Assembly: GCA_025766275.1 (NCBI GenBank)
Contig: JAFKAC010000026.1
Span: forward strand, 703,823 to 767,822
Length of the DNA stretch: 64,000 nt
DNA from: Lactarius indigo
Lineage: Eukaryota; Basidiomycota; Agaricomycetes; Russulales; Russulaceae
Direction: 5' to 3'
Shown here: one piece after another, positions 46,377 through 58,491 of the stretch
How the letters are laid out: every line of letters begins with the position of its first letter
Position numbering within the stretch: position 1 is the first letter of the stretch
The notes under the pieces: generated by a model
Seen by the model: only the letters and a program-made list of their open reading frames with translations
Database searches by the model: none
What the model was told of the DNA's origin: nothing
Translations under genes and position numbers: made by a program

Positions 46377-49300
46377 ATGTCCCAAGTTCCGTCTATCGCC
46401 ACGTCTTCTACAGACTTTCGGACGATCTTTGCGACTGCTTTGGACGAATACAAACAACAGACAAAGACCGACATTTCCTCCCATCCTTTAGCTGCTCAGC
46501 TCCAGTCCTGCGACTCCCCAACTGCCATACTTGCCGTGCTTCGAGCCCAGGTCCAGGTGTTCGATCAATCCCAAAGTGTAGGTAAACAGTGGACAAAGTG
46601 GTTGGATCCCATTGTAAATGTTTTGTATGCATCCTCGGCAACCATTGGCACGGGAGTTGGGCTGGTAAGTTACGAGAGTAAAGGCCTGGATTATACCCTC
46701 TGATCAGTTTGATCACAGGTATTCCCACCGTCGAATGTAGTTTTTTCCGGGATTGGTATCCTCCTCCAAGTGAGCATCTTCCTTGATTCGGCTCGTGGGT
46801 CTTGATGACACCAATATCTCTTAGGCCATTAAGGATGTCCGCGCTAGCCAAGATGCCCTTGGAGACATCTTTGGCCGCATGGAATACTTTTTTAAGCGCC
46901 TTGAGGCGTATATAAAGATCCGACCAACTGCGGCTATGATAGACATCGCCGTCAAGATCATGGTCGAGGTTCTCTCGATCCTTGGGATCGTGACGAAGGA
47001 GCTCAGGCGGGGAAAAATGAGTATGTCCTTCCGCGTTACGATATGTCCAAAATCTGAGTTTCGTGCAGAGAAATATCTCTTGAAGCTGGTTGGAAGGAAA
47101 GACGTCGAGGACGCGCTTCAACGGCTGGATAAATTGACGCAAGAGGAGGCTCGCATGGCGGCAACAGAAGCCCTGAGGATCTCTAGTGGTATTGATAATA
47201 AGGTTAAGGACGTGGATGAAAAGGTGGAGGGCGTGGATGGAAGAGTACAAAGTGTCGATATAAAGGTAGAGGGCATCAACAACAGGGTACGGAGCGTCAA
47301 CAGAAATTTACAAGGTGTCGACCACAAAGTCGGTTCGGTCATTCAAGGTGAGATATTTATACCTACGTTAGCCAGCCCTCGGACCCGTCCTGAGCCTTTT
47401 ACCCGGTTAGGTGTAAAGGAGAATGGGATAGCGATTCAACAAGTGGTCAATCAAGTCAGCAACCTAAATCGTTCGTCGTCTTCTGATCTCATCACTGTCG
47501 ACCACTAACTTGAAAGCTTGACATCACTTGCAGGGAATGAGTTACGCAAGGACCTTCGGAAATGGATTGCTCCCCCCGATCCATCTATCAATTATAATAC
47601 CGCGTCCGGTACTCACCACGAAGGTACCGCGGCGTGGTGCACCGAAGGGGACACCCTCGCAAATTGGAAGACATCTGGCTCTTTGCTATGGATTCACGGA
47701 AAACGTACATATCCCGTCACTATCCGAGTCTCATTTGTCACTGACGACATCTTTGGGTGGTAGCTGGTTCTGGGAAGAGTATTCTCAGGTGCGTTACCCC
47801 GCCCGCGCGTTGCTTCCTTTGTAGGCTTATATTTCCGGCTAGCTCCGTGATTATTCAGCATATTAAACCCATTTCTGTCTCTGGCTCCGCTCGCATGGCC
47901 TATTTCTTTTTCGACTTTAAGGACAAAAGAAAACAGGACTCCCGTGCTTTATTATCGTCCCTTCTTATCCAGCTCTCCAATCAATCCGATCAATTCTGTG
48001 AGGTGCTTTTTGGGTTATTTTCGGCACACGAAGACGGATCAGAACAACCGACCAACGACTCACTTGCGCAATGCCTCAAGAATATGCTTATGATCGCGGG
48101 ACAAGTGCCGATATATCTTATCATGGATGCCATCGACGAGTGTCCCAATGATTCGGGCATTCCAACGCCGCGTGAAATGGTCTTGGGGCTGGTGAAAGAA
48201 CTTGTCGAGCTTCGCCATCCAAATCTACGCATATGCATCACGAGTCGTCCGGAGTCCGACATCCACACCGTGATTGGATCTTTGGCAAGTCAACAACTAT
48301 CTCTCCATGACGAAAGCGGACAAAAGCAAGACATTATCGACTACATTACTTCAGTCGTTCACACTGACCGAAAGATGAGGAGTTGGCGAGAAGATGATAA
48401 GGATGCGGCTATTGAGAAACTGACACAGAAAGCAGAGGGAATGTAAGGGAATATTCGATCGATCAGGGCTGTGCCGTTGTCTTATGCTCTCACACAGGTT
48501 TCGATGGGTTTTTTGTCAATTGGAAGTTCTGCGGCACTGTGTCCCTGCCAATCTACATCGTATCCTCGAACAGTTGCCCAAATCACTTGAAGAAACACAC
48601 GAGCGTATTTTGAAGGCGATCAACGAAGAGAACCGGGAGCATGCGTATCGACTATTGCAATATCTCACGGTGGCCATTCGGCCACTTCGGGTCGAAGAGC
48701 TCGCGGAATTGCTTGCGATAGACCCTAACGTGGGATGGATCCCAAAATTGAACGCGAATTGGCGTCGGGAAGATCAGGAAGCGGTGCTGTCCGCCTGTGC
48801 CGGTCTGGTGTCCGTAATCATGGAGGATGGCTCCCGGGTTGTCCAGTTCTCGCACTCCTCTGTAAAAGATTTTTTGACGTCCAGTCGCCTCGCGAGTTCC
48901 CCGAAAGAGGTGTCCCGGTTTCATATTCCCATCGAGGCTTCACACGCGATACTTGCCCAGGCTTGTCTCGGCGTCTTTCTCCGCCTAGATGACCGCACCG
49001 ACAAAGACAATGTCGAAAAGATTCCTCTTTATCCATACGCTACTCAATATTGGTTTCGACACGCTCAAGTCGAGAATGTGGAATCAAAAATACAGAATGC
49101 GATGGATTGTTTCTTCGACACGAACAAGCCACATTTTTCAGCATGGGCTCGGGTACAAGGCCTAACCGCACGCTCGGGAGTCTCCGATTCTGAAAATCCA
49201 AGAGCTTTGCCACCTTTACCTACTCCCTTATACCTCGCCGCAGAGTATGGTCTCCATGGTCTAGCAGAACGCCTAATAGTCAAGTATCCACGGCACGTTA

Positions 49301-50802
49301 ATGGCTGGGGCGGAATATGCGGTACTCCATTGCATGCATCTGCGCTCAGTGGGAATCTCAAGGTTGCGCAGTTGCTAGTCGCGCATGGCGCCAACATAAA
49401 TTCACGGTCTTCCGGCAATTGGACTCCACTACACCACGCTTCGAGGGGGGGACATCTCAAGGTCGGGAAGTGGTTGCTGGAGCTTGGTGCAGACGTGAAC
49501 GCTCCAATGAAGGACGGCTGGACTTCCCTGCATTTCGCAGCGGCTCGCGGTTACCTCGCGGTTTGTCGGATGCTCCTTGAGCACAATGCAGAGGTCAACT
49601 GCCGGACTGACGACGGATCTACCCCACTCCTCTGGGCGTCGTTTCGTGGACACCCTGATGCTATACGGTTGTTACTGGACCATAACGCGAACCCCCATGT
49701 TCTCGACGAAAGTGGAAACAATTTACTGCATATTGCGGCGTTTGACGGCCACATCAAAATTGCTCAGCTACTACTCGAACGCGATGTTGACATCAACGCC
49801 CGTGACAAGTGCGAATCTACCCCTCTTTTTATTGCGTCGTCGAATGGACACCACGACTTTGTGCGGTTATTGCTCGACCACAACGCAGATGTGCATGTCC
49901 GCAACAAGGAGGGACGGACCGCACTGCATTACGCCGCAGCCAACGACCGCCGTGATGTTGCCCTGATACTACTCGAGCGCAATGCGAAGGTCAATTCCCG
50001 GGATCACCATGGATCCACCCCACTTCTTCTTGCGTCGGAACATGACCACCTCGAGGTTGTGAAATTATTGCTTGACCACAAGGCTGATGCGTATGTGCGC
50101 GATGACGACGGAGATACTGTACTGCATTGCGCAGCGCTCGCGGGTCAGCTGGAGGTTGTTCGAATACTTCTCAATCTCAACGCGGAGGTCAATTCCCAGA
50201 ATAACGGAGGATCTACCCCGTTACACCTAGCGTCAGAAGGAAGGAAGGAAGGATGTGAGGTCGTCGTGCGGCTCTTGCTGGACCACGGTGCGGATCCGCA
50301 TATCCGTGACAACAAGCGAAAGACCCCACTACATTTTGCAGCGATTAAGGGCCACCTCGAGGTTACTCGGATACTTCTTGAGCGCAAAGCGAAAGTCAAT
50401 TCCCGGGATTATCACGGATCTACCCCACTTCTCCTTGCATCGGAATGTGGAAACACTGATGTTGTACAGCTTTTACTGGACCACCACGCCGATGCATATG
50501 TGCGCGATGACGACGGAGACACTCCGCTGCATTGTGCAGCGCTTGCGGGTCAGCTCGAAGTTGCTCGAATACTTCTCGATCTCGATGCGGAGATCGATTC
50601 CCAGAATGATGATGGATCTACCCCGTTACACCTGGCGTCAGAAGGAAGGGAGGAAGGATCTGCAGTCGTTGTTCAGCTCTTGCTAGACCACGGCGCGGAT
50701 GCGCATATTCGTGACAATAAGGGAAAAACCGCATCCGAGGTAGCCCGCGGCCCCGAACGACACAATATTGTACGATTACTCTCCCGATACGCCACGGAAT
50801 GA
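46377..50802 (+). CDS. NLR-F, Goodbye-NACHT-ankyrin STAND receptor (largest, intact)
   Basis: About 1,340 codons in nine exons; ATG 46377-46379 (MSQVPSIATSSTDFRTIF), exon 1 46377-46664. Goodbye domain: YKQQTKTDISSHPL, LYASSATIGTGVGL, MEYFFKRLEAYIKIRP. About eight heptads (VDEKVEG, VDGRVQS, ..). NACHT: WIAPPDPSINYN, HGKPGSGKSILSS via microexon 47764-47788, Walker B IYLIMDAIDECP, ITSRPE. The last exon starts FRWVFCQLEVLRHC. Sixteen ankyrin repeats end IVRLLSRYATE. The repeat domain contains a recent 405-bp duplication. The leader carries the shared 24-bp element. No frameshift was seen. It is the best candidate for a fully functional receptor in the right arm. Confidence 0.92.
47764..47788 (+). 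other. 25-nt Walker A microexon of NLR-F
   Basis: CTGGTTCTGGGAAGAGTATT then CTCAG, between AG and GT. It encodes the PGSGKSIL core. Confidence 0.88.
49918..50727 (+). repeat. 405-bp tandem duplication inside the NLR-F ankyrin domain
   Basis: Units 49918-50322 and 50323-50727 each encode 135 residues, four ankyrin repeats, including an unusual three-residue-longer repeat (LASEGRKEG / LASEGREEG). The boundary codon ACC recurs exactly every 405 bp. High nucleotide identity implies a recent, in-frame unequal exchange. Confidence 0.88.
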
Positions 50803-51209
50803 ACGACCGAGATATGTTTAAACACTGGCATGTGTAAGTGGTCCGCCCTACTACTATACATCAACTCTGACTGCAGCGATTCACCAGAGCCTATTATCGG
50901 CTATGTAGTGAAACAGTTAGTAGAATGTGCAAATTCCTTCCCGATTCCGGTCGTACAACGTGTAACTGTACTGTCCCCATGTCATCATTTTATGTACCTA
51001 TATTTGAGTCGAGAATTCCACCGCAAGATACAGCGATCAGTCGTTTTCGAGAGCGGCAGTGTGATTCGTAAAAACTATCTTCAAGCATCTCGGTTCAACC
51101 GATTGTCGGCCCCATAAGGCCCATGAGTTTCACACACTTCACACACATATGGAGACCTGATCCGGATGTAATACTTGACTGTCGATATAATATCCTTGTT
51201 TACTCTCAA
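50803..51209. other. 3' flank of NLR-F
   Basis: No gene. It aligns with 55500-55810 downstream of NLR-G (for example CCCATGTCATCATTTTAT against CCCATGTAGTCACTTTAT; GTGTGATTCGTAAAAACT against GTGTGATTCGTGGAAACT). Confidence 0.45.
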
Positions 51210-51400
51210 GAGCCAATGACGGGCATTCCCAAGGGCATCCCCGCCCTCCCGCGGATTCTCACTCACCTCTTAAGCCAGAATTTCCAAGTACGAATTGTTT
51301 TACTCATTACCCCGTGGACGTGCCCCCGTCACGATGAGGCACTCATGATCTCGCAAGAATGATTTATCCCAAACTAGAAAAAACAGGGAGACCTGCCCTT
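51210..51400 (+). pseudogene. 3' flank relic of a deleted exonuclease copy
   Basis: GACGGGCATTCCC, GCCAGAATTTCCAAGTACGAAT and a TCTCGCAAGAATGATTTATC block align in order with sequence just downstream of the exonuclease (44790-45000). No exonuclease coding sequence remains, so this is the 3' edge of a lost copy between NLR-F and NLR-G. Confidence 0.4.
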
Positions 51401-51534
51401 AGACTGTCCTCGCCAGCTAGTGTAGTGTGTCAAGACGGACACAGACTCAGGCTGGCACTAGCCTGAGCAAGTGCCAAGACAGTGTCCTCGTAGAGGCTGT
51501 TCGATTTCCCGAGACCCTACCTGGAGCGATGAAC

Positions 51535-51645
51535 GAATCTACGTGTGACTACATCTACTATGTCTGAAGACCGGTCTTGAGCTATGCTCTGTCCTGGAAT
51601 AAATACTGTTTTTTTTTTTTAAAAAAAAAGGAATCTACGTGTGAC
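51535..51645. mobile_element. 81-bp insertion flanked by 15-bp direct repeats
   Basis: The 15-mer GAATCTACGTGTGAC is present at 51535-51549 and 51631-51645. The 81 bp between them end in a T12-A9 tract. The equivalent leaders of NLR-F (about 46193) and NLR-H (about 59323) have a single copy of the site and no insert. This is what a short retroposed sequence with target-site duplication would leave. The source sequence was not recognised. Confidence 0.65.
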
Positions 51646-51735
51646 GCTCTCCTGCGAGTCAATTACATGTTAGGCTAGCCACAGTCAAGTTCAAGGTCGA
51701 CGGCATTGCGTGCGCGCGTCTAATGGCAAGATCCC

Positions 51736-51759
51736 TGGGAATATTAGGGCGGCTATCTG
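51736..51759 (+). promoter_or_regulatory. Conserved upstream element of NLR-G
   Basis: TGGGAATATTAG followed by GGCGGCTATCTG, 132 bp upstream of the ATG. Confidence 0.6.
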
Positions 51760-51890
51760 TTGCACATGAGGCATCCCACCGTAATTCATGTGCCGCGTGC
51801 GAATTGGTACCCTTTACGTTCCCTTCCCGGTGCGATCACCACGTTCAAGTCATTCCCAAAGTATTCACCCAGGCACCTTCAACCAACACT

Positions 51891-54800
51891 ATGTCCCAAG
51901 TTCCGTCTACCGCTACATCTTCTACAGGCTTTGGGACAATCTTCGGAGCTGCTTTGGAAGTGTATAAGAAGCAGACGAAGAAAGACATCGCCTATCACCC
52001 CCTAGCCGTTCAGCTCCAATCTTGCGACTCACCGGGTGCCATTCTTGCGATTCTTCGGGCTCAAGTCCAAGCGTTCGACCAATCTCATAGCGCAGATGAA
52101 GAGTTGACAAAGTGGCTGGATCCCACTGTAAACGTCCTGTACGCTTTCTCTGCGACCCTCGGTGAGGGTGTTGGGCTGGTAAATGGCGAGATATCGACCC
52201 AATTGAGGCCTACCCTCTGACGTGTATGACTACAGGCATTCCCACCTGCGAAAGCCATTTTTACTGGGATTGGCATCCTCCTCCAAGTAAACCTCTTTCC
52301 TGACCCGGCCCGCGTGTTTTTGTTGACACCTCTATGTCATAGGCTGTCAAGGGCGTCCGTGCTAGCCAAGATGCTCTTGCAGACCTCTTTGTCCGCATGG
52401 AATACTTTTTTAAGCGGCTTGAAAGATATATAGATGTCAGGCCGACGGCAGCCATGACGGACATTATCGTAAAGATCATGGTTGAGGTTCTCTCGATTCT
52501 TGGGATCGTGACGAAGGAAATTGGGCAGAGGCGAATGAGTATGCCCGCTCCTGTCAATACACCTGAGATAATTGACCTTCATACAGAGAAGTATCTCAAG
52601 GAGTTGGTTGGAAGAAAGGATGTTGAGGATGCACTTCAGCGACTGGACCGATTGACGCAAGAGGAGGCTCGGATGGCAGCAGTAGAGGCCCTGATGATCA
52701 CTCGTGGCATCGATGACAAGGTGGACGGCGTCGGTGAGAGGGTGCAGAGTCTCAATACGAAAGTAGCGGGTATCGACGATAGGGTCTGGAGCGTCGACAA
52801 CAAAGTAGGTTCAGTCACTCAAGGTGAGTTATACCTGTGTTAGCCAGCCCCCGAGTCTGACATCGGCTTTCTACTTCGTTAGATGTAAAGGAGAACGGAT
52901 TAGCGATTCAACAAGTCATCGACCAAGTCAGCAACGTAAACCGTTCGTCATCTTGTCATCTTATAGCCTCAGCCGACCACCAAACTTTGACCCTCTCTTA
53001 TAGGGAATAAGTTTCGCACGAAGCTTCGAAAATGGATCGCTCCCCCCGATCCATCTGTCAATTACAACGCCGCGTCACGTGCTCATCACGAGGGTACCGC
53101 ATCGTGGTGCACCAAAGGGAACACCCTCGCAAATTGGAAAAAATCTGGCTCTTTGTTATGGATCCACGGGAAGCGTACGTATCCCGTCACCATCTGGGTC
53201 TTAATTATCACTGATGAGTCCTGGATTTATAGCTGGTGCTGGGAAGAGTATTCTCAGGTGCGCTACCCCCGCCGAGTTGTGCCCTAGTTGAACTTATATG
53301 ATCAACAAGCTCTGTAATTATCCGCGATATCAAATCCGTATCCAATCTCGGGCCGGCTTTCTTGGCCTATTTTTACTTCGATTTCCAAGACAAAGCGAAG
53401 CAGAACTCCCGCGCTTTATTATCATCCCTTCTAGTCCAACTCTCCGATCAATCTGACATATTCTTTGACGCTCTTTTCTCCTTGTACTCTATACACAAAC
53501 AAGGAACGGAACAACCAACCAACGACTCACTTTCACAGTGCGTCAAGCATATGCTAACGACCGCGGGACCAGTACCAATCTATTTTATCCTGGACGCTCT
53601 TGATGAATGCCCGTACGGTTCTGGATTACCATCGCCACGTGAAACGTTACTGGACCTTGTGGACGATTTCGTCAAGCTTCGCCATCCAACTTTGCGGCTA
53701 TGTATCACAAGCCGACCGGAGTTCGACATTCGTGCCGTGCTCGAGCCTTTGGCAACTCAACAAGTATCCCTCCACGATGAAAGCGGACAAGAACAGGATA
53801 TTGTTGATTACGTTTCCGATGTTGTTCGCTCGGACAGAAGGATGAAGAGATGGCGAGACGAGGAAAGGGATATGGTAATCAAGAAACTCACAGGGAAAGC
53901 AGACGGCATGTAAGAGTATCTTTAAATGCTTACGGTCGCCTCACAGTCTCATGCTCTCACACAGGTTTCGGTGGGTTTATTGTCAATTAGAGGTGCTGCG
54001 GCACTGTTTCCCGACCAATCTACGTCGTATCCTCGAGGAATTGCCCAAATCACTGGACGAGACATACAAGCGTATCCTAAAGGAGATCGACAATGCGAAC
54101 CGGGAACACGCATATCGGCTTTTGCAATGCCTCGCAGTGGCCCGTCGTCCACTCCGGGTTGAGGAGCTCGCAGAAGTGCTTGCGTTTGACATCAGTTCAG
54201 GTGGGATCCCGAAAGTGATCGCGGATTGGCGGTGGGAAGACCGAGAAGAAACGGTATTGTCAGCGTGTTCTAGTTTGGTTAACGTGACCATCGACAATGG
54301 TTCTCGGATTGTTCAATTCTCGCATTTCTCCGTAAAGGAATTCCTGACATCGAATCGGCTCGCGAGTTGCACAGAGGAGGTGTCCCGGTTTCATATTCCC
54401 ATCGGACCTTCCAGCATGATTCTTGCCCAGGTTTGTCTCGGCGTCCTACTCTACAAACACACCGAAGACCAACGCGACGTGCCTCTTGTTCGATATGCTG
54501 GCGAATATTGGGTTGAGCACGCCAAGGTCGGGAATATGGAAATACTCGTAAAGGACGCAATGGACTATTTCTTCGACATGAACAAGCCATATTTTCCAGC
54601 GTGGGTCCGAATCCATGACATAGACAAGCCCCAATCGGAAGCTCTTCGCATTCTCTCTCGGCTGATGAATCACCCTGGCGCGCAACTGACCTCAGCATCT
54701 CCTTATATTATGCTGCAATCTGCGGATTCCATGGTCTTGTAAAGCGCCTCATTGACAAACATCCACAGCACCTAAGTGCTCAGTCCGGTCGCTATGGGAC

Positions 54801-55499
54801 TCCGCTTCATGCGACACTGTTCAACAGCCACATCGAGGTCGCCCAGCTCCTTAGAGAACGCGGCGCTGATGTGAATGCCCTCGATGTGCACAAGAAGACC
54901 CCACTTCACCTTGTGTCGCAACACGGACGCCTCGCTGCCGCAAATTGGCTACTCGACTGCGGTGCGGACGTGAACTCCAAGGACAAGTACGGCTGGACCC
55001 CACTGCACTTGGCAGCCGCCAACGGGCACCTCGAGGTTGCTCGGATGCTACTCGAGCACAATGCAGAGGTCGAGGCCCGGAATTTCAACGGATATACTCC
55101 ACTTATATTGGCATCGGCAAATGGCCACCTTGATATTGTGCGGTATTTTCTGGACCACAATGCGGATGCGGAGGTCCGCGACAACAAGAGAAACACTCCG
55201 CTGCATTGGGCGGCGGAGTTCGGTCGTCTCGGGGTTTCCCGAATACTACTCGAGCGCAATGCGGCGGTCAATCCCCAGAATAACGATGGTTTGACCCCAT
55301 TACACCTAGCATCAGGAGGTTGGGGGAAGGACACTTAGGCGTAGTACAGCTCTTGATAGACTGCGGCGCCGATGCGCAGCTGCGCAACCTCGGTGGAACG
55401 ACCGCATCTGGCGTAGCCCGTGGACCCAAACAGCAGGAAATTGTACGACTGCTCTCCCAGCATGCTGCACAATGGAGGAATGGGTCTGGGTATAGTTGA
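51891..55499 (+). pseudogene. NLR-G, Goodbye-NACHT-ankyrin receptor with two frameshifts
   Basis: ATG at 51891-51893 (MSQVPSTATSSTGFGTIF). Goodbye, a linker of about six heptads, and NACHT all read well: HGKPGAGKSILS via microexon 53233-53257, Walker B IYFILDALDECP, ITSRPE, FRWVYCQLEVLRHC. The frame breaks at about 54700, where one base appears missing in TCTCCTTATAT; the ankyrin frame then resumes as LYYAAICGFHGLVKRLIDKH. A second one-base break lies at about 55315 in a G run, after which GHLGVVQLLIDCGADAQLRN leads to the expected end near 55499. About eight ankyrin repeats remain. Both breaks involve single-base runs, so sequencing error is possible. If real, translation ends at 54742 and gives a receptor without its sensor repeats. 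Confidence 0.82.
53233..53257 (+). other. 25-nt Walker A microexon of NLR-G
   Basis: AG/GT-flanked, encodes PGAGKSIL (Ala instead of Ser in the loop). Confidence 0.85.
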
Positions 55500-57569
55500 C
55501 CCGTCGGCCTATATGAGCGACGATGGCCCTGCTTGCTTACAGTATATTGACTCTTTCTACAGCATACACTGGAACTAGCTGTTATTTTTGTAGCGAAATC
55601 GTTTGTGAAATCCGTGTAGTCCTTCCGACTTCCTGTCACTGGCATTGGCGTACGACCCCATGTAGTCACTTTATTTATAGCGGAGTGCTTGTACTTCTCT
55701 ACTAAGATCAGAATCGCTATTCGCGAGCACTTGTATCGCAACAGCAGCGATCGGAATTACTGGAGAGTGTCGGGTGTGATTCGTGGAAACTGTCGTAAAA
55801 GCATTCCGATCGACATATATCACCATTTAATGAGGGCGGGACGTCCCCATGAGAACAGAAGTGCAGGAACTGAAAAGGAGCTCGCGACAAGAGCGAGAGC
55901 CAAAGGGCGGCGCCCGGGACAGGCAACTTGCCTTTTTGAAAGGATTTATTTGCAGCCAACCTTGCGCTTCAATATATTGATTGTAGATAGTTATGCGAGC
56001 ATAAGGATGAACACGTCTATCTAACAGAAAGACGTAGACAAAGTTAGCAGAGAAGATAAAGGGAAACACGGAAACGTCATGGTAGACAGATGCAGACGGT
56101 GACGGAGATCGTTGGAGCGAAAGTAGAGGCATAAGTTCAAAGTTGGATGTTCGTTTTCGTACGCGTGCCAGCAAAAAGTATATAACAAGCTTAGTAATTA
56201 AGGCCTATTAAGGAGTTAACGGTCACATATCCATCGTTGCGAGCCTAGCCAGGACATAGTAAGGCGTGATTCAACTGATTGTCAGTCATGGTCCCGAGGC
56301 GTAGGGGGTTTACACCTAACCCTGAGCGAAGGTAGGGGCCAACAAACGTGGGACAAAACCCTTTATTGTGACTACTAAGTAGTATTAGCCTGAGCGCCGC
56401 CGCGAGCTCCTCATCCCCTGAATACTAGCGAGTTGTAAATGCCGTGGTATGATACGCTTGACGCGAATATCTTTGATGCAATACCTTGATCACGAAATGG
56501 ATAAGTACACGGAGGGGAGGGGAGAGCATGTGGCGGACCTGCTAGCTCCAAGACCCCGGCGGTGAGGTATTCAAGGATGGCCGAGGCGTAAACGGCGGCC
56601 GTCACGCCGATGCGGGCGTTGTTCTGAGTGGGCTGTTTCAGGTGTCTGTGGATGAGGCCAACAGGGAGCTAGAACCACGATGACCGTCACCGATCAGTAC
56701 CTGGGGCAGAGCACGTGAGAATAAGGTGAAGGTGGAAAAGAGACATGAGGAATTCGGACGGAACTCGGGGAAGGCGCGGGTAACCTCACCCAAAGGGGAA
56801 ATGACGTAAGGTCTAATGTGAGTTTGACGCGGCGTCGCGTCGAGCGTCGCGTGGTACAATGGACACGCAGGGGAGAGGACACGAAGGAAAGGTAATGGTG
56901 ATTCTGTACTGAGGGGTACCGAGGAACGACTGGTTCATTGTTGCGGCAATGGACAAGGTAAACGGAGTCACACGAACAGCCTGAGCGCGTCAAATCTCGG
57001 TCGAATATCTCGTAAGATACCATGCCTGACGTGCAAATTGATGGGAATAATTGATTGTGACGGGTTGAAACACCGACGTGGACATGTATTTCCACGCGTT
57101 TGAACGAAGGGTGGTTGCCAAGTTCAGTTGGTACAATAGAACGAGCCTGTGTTGAAGTGAGTTCTATTATTACCTTATCGATTGTGTCCACTCCGTATAT
57201 TTCGTATATTTTGGTACTGAGCGGATGTCGTGCAAACGCGCGCGATGTCTTGATATTCTTACTTATTTACTGTCTCGATTCCGTTGCCCACGCCGTTCCG
57301 CGGAAGTGGGAAAGAAATTATTTTCGTATACTTACAGTATAAAACGTTCCGTATTCTCGTATCGTAGAACCTCAGTATCTGCTCTAGCGTGCGCTGATTC
57401 TGAGTGCCTTGTCCGTTTGTACAGACACAGGCGGCGCACGCGTTCTAACTCATTTACTACTCACTACATTCATTTACATATCCGAGCGTCCATACCTCGT
57501 AAGAGCCTGAGCTCTTGCCAGTGAGTCTTGCTTGAGCTTGGTCGCGAGATTTGTCGGAGTGTGGGATTT
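55500..57569. other. Spacer between NLR-G and the exonuclease pseudogene
   Basis: The first 300 bp repeat the NLR-F 3' flank. Beyond that I see no gene. The open frames here (for example 56694-57191) lack recognisable domains or splice-consistent neighbours. Confidence 0.35.
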
Positions 57570-58491
57570 CTTATCGACGTAAGCAAATTCCCATTTCTGT
57601 CGACCGCACGCTGCAAAAGGCAGCTGGCAACGCCAAGTTACAGTGGGCGCAAATGCTGCAGTGTCTCTCTCTCGTCATCGCACCGAGACTAACTTACACA
57701 GACGACCCCCCCGACATTTTTTATTCGAGTTAGCCTTCGGTATCTCCCACCCTTTCTTGTCGCACCTTTTAGGATCCGCGACCTCGATCGACCCGAATCC
57801 CCACGATCGTACCATTCGGTTCGCGCAACACGAGGTATACTTTTTTTTTTGTCGTTCCGGGTTTGACATATATTGTCGTTTCTCTCCCGCCGCCCATCCC
57901 GCTCCTACAGGACTTCCTACTTACCACATATAAGCCCGCAGACCTTGCCTCCGCTGGCCCCAGCTCCGAAGAAGCCACGGCACTATAGCGGTGCTCCCTT
58001 CATCACATGTACGTTCGCCCATGCATGTCCCACTCTGGTACCAGGCGATACAGCCAGCACGCACTCCATCCCTGACACTTTTTTTCCCCACCCTTGTCAG
58101 TGAGAAGGAGTAAAGAGACGCGGACACCACTGTATTCTGGTTCTTATTTTTATTTCATTCCTTTTTCTAAACGCTGATTTGCGCCGCAGCAAAGTTCATG
58201 CAGGACAAGAAACTCGCACAGTACCTCTTAACTATAGAAGCAATAGCCTAGAGTGACGACGCGGCTCAACTTCTCGGGGTGGCGCAACCGTCCTAGATGT
58301 CCTCGCTTGCTGCACGCCGGACAGACTACCAAGGTAGCCAGAATCAGCGTCACGGGAACTAGAGTATCTCTAGGGCAGCCATGGGAACTGACGGCATTGC
58401 GGCGCGTTGGAGCACGGCAGATGATCGCGCGATCGATGAGGCGATCGTCCTCGCACGGATGGAACTGTTGTCCGTCATGGTCCAGACGTAG
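57570..58491 (+). pseudogene. Decayed Rex1-like exonuclease with catalytic core deleted
   Basis: Blocks align in order with the intact gene at 42273-44718: the exon starting CGCGACCTCGAT (for CCGTGACCTTGT), VPGLTYIVVSLPPP (for IPGLTSTVLSLPPP), ITCTFAHACPTLVPGDTAST (for ITSTFSHACPTRAPGDSTRM), KKLAQYLLTIEA (for KDPAQYLLTVEQ). The next bases match the far C-terminus: AARRTDYQGSQNQR and RWSTADDRAIDEAIVLARME, ending at TAG 58489-58491. About 1.25 kb carrying all four DEDDh motifs is missing, and stops interrupt the rest. Confidence 0.8.

Noticed and set aside
46408..47250. A 280-codon minus-strand frame across the start of NLR-F
   Set aside because: Antisense shadow that reads through the introns and Goodbye exons of NLR-F.
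56694..57191. A 165-codon minus-strand frame
   Set aside because: No domain, low-complexity composition and no splice-consistent neighbours; probably chance.
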